DNA from: Geofilum rhodophaeum
GTDB taxonomy: Bacteria; Bacteroidota; Bacteroidia; Bacteroidales; Marinilabiliaceae
Reading direction: 5' to 3'
Assembly: GCF_002210225.1 (NCBI RefSeq)
Contig: NZ_MWUJ01000001.1
Location: 430,381 to 494,380, forward strand
DNA: 64,000 nt
Shown here: in pieces, positions 34,313 to 42,095 of the stretch
Layout: every line of letters begins with the position of its first letter
Position numbering within the stretch: the stretch's first letter is position 1
Notes under the pieces: generated by a model
Databases searched by the model: none
Seen by the model: the letters and a program-made list of their open reading frames with translations, nothing else
What the model was told of the DNA's origin: nothing
Translations under genes and position numbers: made by a program

Positions 34313-35329
34313 ATGAAAAACAAATACCTGTCCTGGACGCTTTTCACCCTGCTGCTGCTCCTTCTTTTTGTAGGGGCGGCGCTGCTTTCGCTGACAACCG
34401 GCGAGGCGGCGATAGGACTGGGTGATTTGTTGCCCGTTTGGCGGGATGGGGAGCAAATGGAACATTTCATACTTACCCGGATTCGTTTGCCCCGCATCGT
34501 TCTGGCTCTGGCCGTGGGCGGTTCCCTGAGTCTGTCGGGCGCCATATTGCAAGGCATCTTCCGCAACCCGCTGGTGGAACCCTATACACTGGGGATTTCA
34601 GGGGGCGCCGCCCTGGGCGTAGCCCTCATTATTGTTACGGGCCTACACCTGAGTGTGGGGGCCTTTATGCTGCCGCTGTCGGGTTTCAGCGGGGCGGCTA
34701 TTGTCATTGTATTGGTGGGACTACTGGGCTTTTTACGGGGTGGGACGGATGTGAACAAAATGCTGCTCATCGGGGTGATGATCAGCTTTGTGGCTTCTTC
34801 GGCCATGATGTTTTTGATGGCGGTAACCACTTCGGAGAACATCCACGGCATTGTGTTTTGGATCATGGGCTCGCTCGACGAGCCCAACCCCTTGCTGATC
34901 AAGATTACCTTATACACGGCACTCAGCGGCCTGTTGCTGAGCTACCTTTTTGCACGCCCCCTGAACGCCTTGCTGCTGGGGCAGGAAAAGGCGGCCTACC
35001 TGGGCATCAACAGCAAGACCACCATTCGCCTCTTGTTTTTACTTGCCTCACTGCTCACAGGCATTTGCGTGGCGGTGGCCGGAGTCATTGGCTTTGTGGG
35101 CTTGGTTATTCCACATCTGATTCGCCTGCTGGCGGGTTCGGATTACCGCTTTTTACTGGTGGGCTCTTTTTTGGGCGGAGGCATTTTTCTGGTCTTGAGC
35201 GATGTGGTGGCCCGCACCCTCATCGCCCCCAACGAGCTGCCCATCGGGGTGATTACCGGCATCGCCGGGGGCATCCTCTTCATCATTGTACTCAACAAAA
35301 ACCGAAACCGTCGTCGCCATGCCCAGTAA
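34313..35329 (+). CDS. btuC: FecCD/BtuC family ABC importer permease
   Basis: A 338-residue inner-membrane permease with about ten helices. Family signatures visible are the opening R-I-R-L-P-R-I (TRIRLPRIVLALAVGGSL), SGAILQGIFRNPLVEPYTLGI, the cytoplasmic-loop ALLLGQEKAAYLGIN that contacts the ATPase, GVIGFVGLVIPHLIR, and the terminal ITGIAGGILFIIVL. It starts 72 bp after the binding protein and its 3' end overlaps the ATPase gene by 11 bp. It moves corrinoid, haem or ferric chelate depending on the binding protein; B12 is favoured by context. Confidence 0.88.
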   Translation: MKNKYLSWTLFTLLLLLLFVGAALLSLTTGEAAIGLGDLLPVWRDGEQMEHFILTRIRLPRIVLALAVGGSLSLSGAILQGIFRNPLVEPYTLGISGGAALGVALIIVTGLHLSVGAFMLPLSGFSGAAIVIVLVGLLGFLRGGTDVNKMLLIGVMISFVASSAMMFLMAVTTSENIHGIVFWIMGSLDEPNPLLIKITLYTALSGLLLSYLFARPLNALLLGQEKAAYLGINSKTTIRLLFLLASLLTGICVAVAGVIGFVGLVIPHLIRLLAGSDYRFLLVGSFLGGGIFLVLSDVVARTLIAPNELPIGVITGIAGGILFIIVLNKNRNRRRHAQ

Positions 35330-36149
35330 TTACCTACAAATAAAAGATTTGAGCTGCGGTTACGGGAGCGACTTTAATCTGCAGCCGATAACGGTGGGAC
35401 TGAAACGCGGGGCGCTGGCGGGCATTATTGGGCCCAACGGCTCAGGTAAAACTACGCTGTTCAAGGGCATTTCGGGACAGTTGCCGCTGAAAAGCGGAAG
35501 CGTTTGGCTCAACAACTGCAATTTGCAAAGTCTCAAGCTGCGCCAAAAGGCCCGGCGCATAGCGGTGGTTTCACAATTTGTGGATGCGGCCGAAATCAGT
35601 GTGGAAGATTATGTGCTGCTGGGACGTCTGCCCTACCGGGCGCCCTTCCAGTTTTTTGAGCCCCAACCAGACGTGCTCCTGGCGCGCAAGTATATGCGAC
35701 TGACGGGCATTTGGAAGCATCGCAAGAAATACCTCTCCCAGCTGAGTGGCGGCGAGCAGCAGCTCGCAGCCATTGCCCAGGCCCTTACGCAGGAGCCGGA
35801 GCTCCTGCTGCTCGACGAGCCCACTTCGCACCTCGACATTACCCACCAGGTACAGGTGCTCAACCTCATCCAGCGTCTCAATAAGGAACTCAAACTGACG
35901 GTGCTGATGATCATTCACGACTTGAATCTGGCGGCGGAATACTGCGACTTCCTACTGATGATGAAGCAGGGCGACATCCACAGCTGTGGCACGCCCCGGG
36001 AGGTGCTGACTTACGACAGAATTGAGCAGGTTTACAACACCGTGGTGGTTACACAGACCAACCCCCTTTCCGGGAAACCGGCAGTCTTCCTGGTCTCCGA
36101 AAACATCCTCAACGACATTAAGGCGCGCTACGGCAAAATCAAGCGCTGA
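35319..36149 (+). CDS. btuD: ABC importer ATP-binding protein, BtuD/FecE type
   Basis: A 276-residue ATPase subunit. Walker A GPNGSGKTTLFKG near 37-49, Q-loop VVSQFVDA, signature LSGGEQQLAAIAQAL near 141, Walker B ELLLLDEPTSHLD, and switch histidine in MIIHDLN. The ATG at 35319 gives the standard N-terminus; the open frame extends upstream but within the permease gene. It overlaps the permease gene by 11 bp, so the two are translationally coupled. It powers the BtuC-like permease from the cytoplasm. Confidence 0.92.
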   Translation: MPSNYLQIKDLSCGYGSDFNLQPITVGLKRGALAGIIGPNGSGKTTLFKGISGQLPLKSGSVWLNNCNLQSLKLRQKARRIAVVSQFVDAAEISVEDYVLLGRLPYRAPFQFFEPQPDVLLARKYMRLTGIWKHRKKYLSQLSGGEQQLAAIAQALTQEPELLLLDEPTSHLDITHQVQVLNLIQRLNKELKLTVLMIIHDLNLAAEYCDFLLMMKQGDIHSCGTPREVLTYDRIEQVYNTVVVTQTNPLSGKPAVFLVSENILNDIKARYGKIKR

Positions 36150-36189
36150 TAGGCGTCGCGAAATGACATCAACAGCTTGCCACACAGAT

Positions 36190-36984
36190 ATGAAAAAAAG
36201 CCTATTTGAAATCACCCATATGGATTGCCCCTCCGAGGAAAACCTCATCCGCATGAAGCTGGGAGAGGTGTCGGGTATTCGCCATCTTGATTTTGACCTG
36301 AGTGCCCGCCGGCTTACCGTGCATCATGAAGGTCCCGAAGCCACCCTGGAAGCGGCCCTGGAGAGTCTGCAACTCGGCAGTCGTCGCTTATCGACCGAGC
36401 ACAGTCGGCAGACTGCATTCTCAGAAAACCGCCACCAAAAAAGATTGTTGTGGACCGTATTGCTCATCAATTTCGGCTTTTTTGTAATCGAAATAAGCAC
36501 CGGCTTGCTTTCCAGGTCGATGGGCCTGGTAGCCGACAGTCTGGATATGCTGGCCGATGCCTTTGTGTATGGGATCAGCATTTATGCCGTTGGCGGCCCG
36601 CTCCTGCGGAAGAAAAAAGTAGCCCGGCTGGCCGGCTACTTCCAGTTGCTGCTCGCCACCCTGGGTTTTCTGGAAGTCCTTCGCCGCTTTTTGGGGACGG
36701 AAAAACTGCCTGATTTCAACACCATGATTGTAGTCTCTGTCCTGGCTCTTTTGGCCAACGGCTATTGCCTTTACCTCCTGCAAAAATCGAAAAACAAGCA
36801 CGAAGCACATATGAAGGCCAGCCTTATCTTCACCTCCAACGATGTTATCATCAACCTGGGCGTGATTGCCGCTGCCCTCCTGGTACTCTGGACCCGGTCG
36901 GCCCTTCCGGACCTGATCATAGGCAGCATCGTTTTTTTGTTGGTGGTACAGGGTGCACGAAGAATCTTGAAATTAGGCAAATGA
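36190..36984 (+). CDS. Cation diffusion facilitator family transporter with N-terminal HMA-like domain
   Basis: A 264-residue membrane protein. Residues about 1-70 resemble a heavy-metal-associated ferredoxin fold (ITHMDCPSEEN, with a single metal-type cysteine instead of CxxC). Five to six helices follow, with the CDF motif region LVADSLDMLADAFVYG and SNDVIINLGVIAAALLV, carrying conserved aspartates of the transport site. The usual C-terminal cytoplasmic domain is missing, so the protein is shorter than typical CDFs. The ATG at 36190 is chosen because the frame upstream overlaps btuD. Likely a Zn, Co or Cd exporter; the degenerate N-terminal site means metal binding there is uncertain. Confidence 0.83.
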   Translation: MKKSLFEITHMDCPSEENLIRMKLGEVSGIRHLDFDLSARRLTVHHEGPEATLEAALESLQLGSRRLSTEHSRQTAFSENRHQKRLLWTVLLINFGFFVIEISTGLLSRSMGLVADSLDMLADAFVYGISIYAVGGPLLRKKKVARLAGYFQLLLATLGFLEVLRRFLGTEKLPDFNTMIVVSVLALLANGYCLYLLQKSKNKHEAHMKASLIFTSNDVIINLGVIAAALLVLWTRSALPDLIIGSIVFLLVVQGARRILKLGK

Positions 36985-37048
36985 ACCAGGACTGGGGTTT
37001 ACTACGCAGATTATTTTCCGTAAATTGGGACCAACAAAATGTTCTCCC

Positions 37049-38374
37049 ATGCCTACCCGTACATCCCTAAGTCTCCTTGTCGCACTGCTGACCGGTTTCA
37101 CGGCCCTCAGCGCGCAAGCCTTGGACAAAGAAAAACTGGATCGCTATTTTGCTGTTCTGGATTCCAGCGAGCGCTTCCTGGGCAGTGTGGCCCTGGCGCA
37201 GCATGGTCAGATCGCTTACACCCGCTCGGTGGGCTTTGCCCAGCTCGAGCCACTGCAAAAGGCAGACGAAAATACACGTTACCGAATTGGCTCCATCAGC
37301 AAAACCTTTACCACCGTTCTTGTCATGAAGGCCATTGAAGCAGGTAAGCTGAGTCTGGACACCCCCCTTTCAACTTTCTACCCGGAAATAAAAAACGCCG
37401 CAAACATCAGCATCCGTCACCTGCTCAGTCACCGCAGCGGCATAGCCAACTTCACCGACAATCCCGCCTACCTTGCGTGGCACACCCAAAACCGGACCCG
37501 AAGCGAAATGCTGCAGCACATCTCCACCCTGGAAAGCATTTTTGAACCCGGCAGTCGGTCGGCCTACAGCAACTCCAATTACGTGCTGCTCACCCTCATC
37601 CTGGAAGAGCTTTATCAGCAGAACTATAGGGACTTGCTGGCACAACACATTACGGGGCCGGTGGGACTGGCCAACACTTTTTTTGACCCTGAGGCTTCGG
37701 CCGACAGCCTGGGCTCCCGCTCCTACCTCTTTAACACAACATGGGAAGAAAGTCCCACCACCCACCTATCCATCCCGCTGGGGGCTGGCGGAATCATCTC
37801 TACGCCCACCGATTTGCTACGCTTTGCCGAAGCCCTCTTTAGCGGAAAGCTGGTGCAAAAGGAAAGTCTGGATGCCATGTGCGCACTCCGGGACCAGCTG
37901 GGGCTGGGCCTGTTTGGCCTTCCCTTTTACGACCAACGGGGCTTTGGGCATACCGGAGGCATAGATGGCTGGTCCTCCGTTTTTGGCTATTTCCCGGACA
38001 CGAAGACCGCCTTTGCCCTTTGCGCCAATGGCAGTCGCATCAACAACAACGATGTTTCCATTGCCCTGTTGAGCGCCGCCAACGGCAAGCATTTCGACCT
38101 TCCGACTTTCAGCAAGTACACCATAAATGAAGTGGATCTGGACCTTTATCCGGGCAGCTATGCCTCTGCACAAATCCCCCTAAAAATAAGCATCCGCCGA
38201 GAGGGCCAGAGGCTTATTGCCCAGGCTACGGGCCAGCCCCCCTTTCCGCTGGAGGCTACTGCCCTACATATTTTTAAATTTGAACAGGCGGGCATAGTGA
38301 TGGAGTTTGACCCCGAAAACCAACGCCTACTTTTAAAACAGGCCGGTGCCGAATTCTTGTTTGAAAGGGAATAA
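37049..38374 (+). CDS. Serine hydrolase, class C beta-lactamase-like
   Basis: A 441-residue exported protein. The signal peptide covers about 1-23 (LSLLVALLTGFTALSAQ). The penicillin-binding-protein/class C fold follows with all three motifs: SISK at 82-85 (nucleophile Ser82), YSN at 173-175, and HTG in GFGHTGGIDG. A C-terminal beta-strand extension of about 100 residues follows the catalytic domain. The ATG at 37049 gives a proper signal peptide; an ATG at 37025 adds eight polar residues. Members of this family include esterases, D-aminopeptidases and peptidases as well as lactamases; which one this is cannot be told. Confidence 0.88.
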   Translation: MPTRTSLSLLVALLTGFTALSAQALDKEKLDRYFAVLDSSERFLGSVALAQHGQIAYTRSVGFAQLEPLQKADENTRYRIGSISKTFTTVLVMKAIEAGKLSLDTPLSTFYPEIKNAANISIRHLLSHRSGIANFTDNPAYLAWHTQNRTRSEMLQHISTLESIFEPGSRSAYSNSNYVLLTLILEELYQQNYRDLLAQHITGPVGLANTFFDPEASADSLGSRSYLFNTTWEESPTTHLSIPLGAGGIISTPTDLLRFAEALFSGKLVQKESLDAMCALRDQLGLGLFGLPFYDQRGFGHTGGIDGWSSVFGYFPDTKTAFALCANGSRINNNDVSIALLSAANGKHFDLPTFSKYTINEVDLDLYPGSYASAQIPLKISIRREGQRLIAQATGQPPFPLEATALHIFKFEQAGIVMEFDPENQRLLLKQAGAEFLFERE

Positions 38375-38421
38375 AAGCCTACCATATAAAACGCCAAAAC
38401 ATCAAAAACATAAGCACTCCA

Positions 38422-39003
38422 ATGCACAAGATACTCATCATCAACGGCCATCCCGATAAAGAAAGTTTTTGCACCCAACTGGCCCTCAGCTATAAAAAAG
38501 GTGCGGAGCAAAACACGGATGTGGTTTGCGACTTGCTTCATGTGGCCGAGCTGGACTTCGACCCGATTCTCCGGCATGGTTACCGAAAAAGGACCGAGTT
38601 GGAGCCGGATTTGCTGAGGGCGCAGGAAGCCATTCGCAGGGCCGATCACCTGGTCTTTGTTTATCCCACCTGGTGGGCGACCTTCCCGGCCCTGTTGAAA
38701 GGTTTCATCGACCGGGTATTTCTGCCGGGTTTTGCTTTCAAGTATCGGGAGAATTCGGTGCTGTGGGACAAGCTCCTGAAAGGAAAGACGGCACACTTGA
38801 TTGTTACTATGGATGCCCCTGCCTGGTACTACCGTTTGGTTAATAAAAGTCCTGGCCACAACGCCATGAAAAAAGGCATCCTGGAATTTTGCGGGGTAAA
38901 GCCGGTCAAAGTGACCACGCTGGGACCGGTAAAGACTTCAAGCAACGACAAGCGTCAAAAGTGGCTCCGAAAAGCAGAACAACTGGGAGCCAACAAAAAG
39001 TGA
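38422..39003 (+). CDS. NAD(P)H-dependent flavin oxidoreductase, flavodoxin fold
   Basis: A 193-residue quinone/flavin reductase of the KefF/MdaB-like family. The FMN-phosphate loop NGHPDKESFC is near the N-terminus, with the family stretches VFVYPTWWATFPALLKGFIDR and LPGFAFKY near 75-110. There is no signal peptide. It follows the serine hydrolase by 47 bp and precedes the DUF2867 gene by 31 bp on the same strand. It likely reduces quinones or flavins with NAD(P)H; substrate unknown. Confidence 0.88.
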   Translation: MHKILIINGHPDKESFCTQLALSYKKGAEQNTDVVCDLLHVAELDFDPILRHGYRKRTELEPDLLRAQEAIRRADHLVFVYPTWWATFPALLKGFIDRVFLPGFAFKYRENSVLWDKLLKGKTAHLIVTMDAPAWYYRLVNKSPGHNAMKKGILEFCGVKPVKVTTLGPVKTSSNDKRQKWLRKAEQLGANKK

Positions 39004-39034
39004 AGCATACCTGACACTACAAAACTCCCGCCCC

Positions 39035-39565
39035 ATGATTCAAAAAACGCATACCCTACCTGAAAATTCTCTTTTGAAAGAAGAGGATACGCCGCATCAT
39101 TACATAGACACCTTTCAACTGCTGCTATTAAACACGCAAAAGACAAGCAGCGTGAACGAAATGCTTGCCCTGTTCCTCGCCAGTGGTCCTAAGTGGGCCG
39201 ACCGCCTGATGACCCTAAGGAATAAAGTTGCCGGTGCCCTCGGCTTAAAAACATCTGACACACGGCAGGCTGCCCCTACCCTCCAAGACATAGAAAAATG
39301 CCAACCCGGCGACCGACTGGGCATTTTCAAAATGCTGGCCAGATCACCGCACGAAGTGGTCCTGGGCGAAAACGACAAGCATTTGGATTTTAAAGTTTCC
39401 TTTTTATGTACCCCGACCGATCAGGATAAACAAAGCTTCTCCATCACTACGCTGGTTCACTTCAACAATGTAATGGGGCGAATTTATTTTCTCCCGGTAA
39501 AACCTTTCCACTGCCGCATTATCCTGGCAACTTTAAAAAAAATGGAAAGTAAGTTTCTGAGTTAA
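39035..39565 (+). CDS. DUF2867 family protein
   Basis: A 176-residue protein matching the DUF2867 pattern: an N-terminal HYIDTFQLLL strand, a central MLALFLASGPKWADRLMTLRN segment, GDRLGIFKML, DKHLDFKVSF and the C-terminal FNNVMGRIYFLPVKPFHCRIIL. No catalytic residues are known for this family and I do not propose a function. It sits in the same direction after the NAD(P)H oxidoreductase and may be co-transcribed with it. Confidence 0.8.
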   Translation: MIQKTHTLPENSLLKEEDTPHHYIDTFQLLLLNTQKTSSVNEMLALFLASGPKWADRLMTLRNKVAGALGLKTSDTRQAAPTLQDIEKCQPGDRLGIFKMLARSPHEVVLGENDKHLDFKVSFLCTPTDQDKQSFSITTLVHFNNVMGRIYFLPVKPFHCRIILATLKKMESKFLS

Positions 39566-39591
39566 GCCGGAAAAACGCACTCCAAGCATCT

Positions 39592-40467
39592 TCAACCCCG
39601 ACCGGGATAGGGCACATAGTCGCTTTCACCGGGAGGCAGCGTAAAACGCTGATTGATCCAGTCTTCCCTGGCTTCAGCGAGCCGCTCCTTGCTGGAAGAC
39701 ACCAGGTTCCAATCGATGTAACGCGCCTCAGGGAAAGCTTCACCACCGAAGACATAAACCGTTGAACCTGCCTCCATTTCAAAGCTACATAACTTACTGT
39801 CCCTGGCAACCAAGAGCTGTTTCGGCGCATAAGTATTTCCGTCACTACGGACAGCCCCATCCAAAATATACAGGCCACTGTCGCCATACAGCTCGTCACC
39901 CAAATGAAGGGTCTGGGTGGTGCTGGCTTTGATTTCTATAAAGTACAGTTGGCTGTAAACAGGAACGGGAGACCGCAATCCCAAGGCCTCTCCGGCAATT
40001 AATTTAATCTTCAAGCCATCTCTTTCCAGTTGAGGGATGTCCCCGGCTTCAACATGGGTAAAGGAAGGCTCGATCTCCTCCTCTTCTATGGGCAAAGCAA
40101 CCCAGATTTGAAGGCCGTGCAATACCTTCTCCGAATTTCGCACAGCATCCGGTGTCCGCTCCGAGTGTACCACCCCCTTCCCGGCCGTCATCCAGTTCAC
40201 CGCCCCCGGTCGAATTTCCACCTCGCTGCCGATGCTGTCGCGATGCAAAACGGCCCCCTCAAACAAATAGGTCAGTGTAGAGAGGCCTATGTGGGGATGC
40301 GGCAAGACATCCAAATTCTCACCGGGCCCCATTTCTGCAGGCCCCATATGGTCGATAAACACAAAGGGCCCCACGGCTCTTTTCTGACGAAAGGGCAGCA
40401 AGCGCCCCACCAAAAAGCCACCGATATCGGCAGCACGCTCAGGAACAATCAAAGCAAGATTTGACAT
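39592..40467 (-). CDS. Pirin family protein
   Basis: A 291-residue bicupin of the pirin family. The N-terminal cupin shows the metal-ligand histidines in HPHIGLSTLTYLFEG and HRDSIGS, and the SPGDVNWMTA-like segment GAVNWMTAGKGVVHSER. The C-terminal cupin contains ELYGDSGLYILDGAV. The start ATG at 40467 gives the normal opening; the open frame to 40599 adds residues lying in the promoter region. Some pirins act as quercetin dioxygenases and others as regulators; neither can be assigned here. Confidence 0.9.
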   Translation of the reverse strand: MSNLALIVPERAADIGGFLVGRLLPFRQKRAVGPFVFIDHMGPAEMGPGENLDVLPHPHIGLSTLTYLFEGAVLHRDSIGSEVEIRPGAVNWMTAGKGVVHSERTPDAVRNSEKVLHGLQIWVALPIEEEEIEPSFTHVEAGDIPQLERDGLKIKLIAGEALGLRSPVPVYSQLYFIEIKASTTQTLHLGDELYGDSGLYILDGAVRSDGNTYAPKQLLVARDSKLCSFEMEAGSTVYVFGGEAFPEARYIDWNLVSSSKERLAEAREDWINQRFTLPPGESDYVPYPGRG

Positions 40468-40576
40468 AGACGTATTTTTCAATTTCAGTCCAAGATAGCT
40501 GATAATTCCTTTGCCAACAAGCGCCTTACTTATTGCGCTCTGTATGAAAACAACCAAGATGTTTTGTCTCAAACGT

Positions 40577-40601
40577 TTTTGTTGTTTGTCAAACAACAAA
40601 A
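40577..40601 (+). repeat. Palindrome upstream of the first DUF4143 ATPase
   Basis: Twelve-base arms around a 1-bp centre: TTTTGTTGTTTG, T, CAAACAACAAAA. It lies 37 bp before the ATG at 40638. CAAACAACA recurs at 40613-40621. The upstream part ACGTTTTTGTTGTTT (40573-40587) reappears with one change at 41931-41945, in the gap before the second ATPase. Probably an operator or a transcript hairpin. Confidence 0.65.
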
Positions 40602-40637
40602 GTGTATTTTTACAAACAACAGATTACAATAAACGAC

Positions 40638-41861
40638 ATGATACTAGAAAAGGACATATTACAAGTCATTGAACAGCAAAAAGAACGATTGCTAGGCATA
40701 TCGACTGGTCAAGCTCGCCAAATCGAAATAAATTTGAAAAACATCGCATCACATGCGTTGATCATCACCGGAATCAGGCGGTGTGGAAAAAGCACCCTCA
40801 TGCATCAAATGATTAAAAAGACCGCTGAGGATAAGTCGCTGTATGTTAATTTTGAGTCCCCCTTTCTCTATAACTTTTCAATGAATGACTTTTCTCGCTT
40901 GGATAATATCATCCAGAAGACAGGTGCAAATTGGCTGTTTTTCGATGAGATACAAACAATCGAAAAATGGGAATTATATGTCAGACAGAAACTTGATGAA
41001 GGTTACAAAGTAGTGGTGACAGGATCTAACGCGTCTCTTTTAAGCAGTGAATTGGGCACAAAACTAACAGGAAGGCACATATCACAAGAGCTTTTCCCGT
41101 TCTCGTATAAAGAATTCATCACCTTTAAGGCCTTACAACCTGATAAAGAATCGGCAAAAGATTATTTACACAAGGGAGGTTTTCCAGAGTACCTTAAAAC
41201 CGAAGATTTGTTCCAACTATCCAGCTTGTTCGACGACATTCTGATTAGAGATATTGTTGCTCGATTTGGGATTAAGGAGATAAAAAGTCTACAAAACTTA
41301 GCCTTGTACCTGATCACAAATGTAGGAAACAGGTTTTCCGCCTCAAAAATGAGACAACCTTTGTCCATATCATCCACAAGCACAATCACCAATTGGCTCA
41401 CTTACTTAGAAAACAGTTACCTGTTTTCATTTGTGCCAATGTATAGCCACTCGCTGAAAGCCATGCTCGTGAACCCCAAAAAAGTTTACTGCGTCGATAC
41501 AGGCCTGGTTCAATCTTTATCCTTAAAGGGCAGCGAAGATTGGGGACAGAAGTTCGAGAACCTTATATTCACCCACTTAAGAAGAAGGCATAAAGAAATA
41601 TTTTATTTTGACAACAAAGGAGGGGCCGAGTGCGACTTTATTGTCATGCGTCATGGAAAAGCACTGAATATTATTCAGGTTTGCTATGAACTGACTCCTG
41701 ACAATCTCGACCGTGAAATAAACGGGGCAATGGAGGCGATGTTTTTCTTCTCTTTAAAAACAGCCACTTTGGTTACATTTTCAGACAAGGACGAGATCAA
41801 GAAGAATGGCTGCACCATAGCGATTGTTCCTGCCCATGAGTTTCTGTGCGAAAAAGCATAG
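40638..41861 (+). CDS. AAA ATPase with C-terminal DUF4143 domain (first copy)
   Basis: A 407-residue protein of the AAA_14/DUF4143 type. Walker A is GIRRCGKSTLMHQM near 45, Walker B WLFFDEIQTIEKW near 97-109, and sensor-like VTGSNASLLSSELGTKLTGRH near 130. The C-terminal half has the DUF4143 nuclease-like region, with YCVDTGLVQS and, near 340, GAECDFIV, resembling a PD-(D/E)XK ligand pair. ATG at 40638 is chosen over 40602 because upstream codons lie near the palindrome. The gene is markedly AT-richer than its neighbours. Members are common in Bacteroidota and their function is unknown; a role in defence or as part of mobile elements has been guessed but is not shown here. Confidence 0.82.
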   Translation: MILEKDILQVIEQQKERLLGISTGQARQIEINLKNIASHALIITGIRRCGKSTLMHQMIKKTAEDKSLYVNFESPFLYNFSMNDFSRLDNIIQKTGANWLFFDEIQTIEKWELYVRQKLDEGYKVVVTGSNASLLSSELGTKLTGRHISQELFPFSYKEFITFKALQPDKESAKDYLHKGGFPEYLKTEDLFQLSSLFDDILIRDIVARFGIKEIKSLQNLALYLITNVGNRFSASKMRQPLSISSTSTITNWLTYLENSYLFSFVPMYSHSLKAMLVNPKKVYCVDTGLVQSLSLKGSEDWGQKFENLIFTHLRRRHKEIFYFDNKGGAECDFIVMRHGKALNIIQVCYELTPDNLDREINGAMEAMFFFSLKTATLVTFSDKDEIKKNGCTIAIVPAHEFLCEKA

Positions 41862-42095
41862 TCTGAATAAGGCGATACCATCCAAGGACTGTGAATATCC
41901 TGTTACTAAAAAACGGTGGTTTTGTACCCAACGGTTTTGTTGTTTCAATGCAGAGAGTCAGTTGTAAAAACTAAAAGTCTTTCAAGATACCGTGCAATAA
42001 ACAACCCTCACTTTGATACAAACAAATTCAAAAACAACCCTCACTTTGATACAAAGTTTTGTATATTTAACCCTAAATTTAATACAAACCATCCG
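41862..42095 (+). promoter_or_regulatory. 234-bp repeat-rich gap between the two DUF4143 ATPases
   Basis: A 24-bp sequence at 41999-42022, ending CTTTGATACAAA, is repeated exactly at 42032-42055, and a degenerate third copy (AACCCTAAATTTAATACAAA) lies at 42069-42088. The three copies are offset by exactly 33 bp and end 7 bp before the second ATG. The second copy also forms part of an inverted repeat, ATACAAA-GT-TTTGTAT (42049-42064). ACGGTTTTGTTGTTT (41931-41945) echoes the region upstream of the first ATPase. Likely a cluster of protein-binding sites. Confidence 0.7.

Noticed and set aside
38374-38422. Possible frameshift or fusion between the serine hydrolase and oxidoreductase genes
   Set aside because: Both genes have full-length N- and C-termini with a 47-bp gap; nothing is broken.
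41999-42088. CRISPR array at the 33-bp-phased repeats
   Set aside because: Only three units, one degenerate, with 9-11 bp between copies rather than 30-nt spacers, and no cas genes. Promoter-type iterons fit better.
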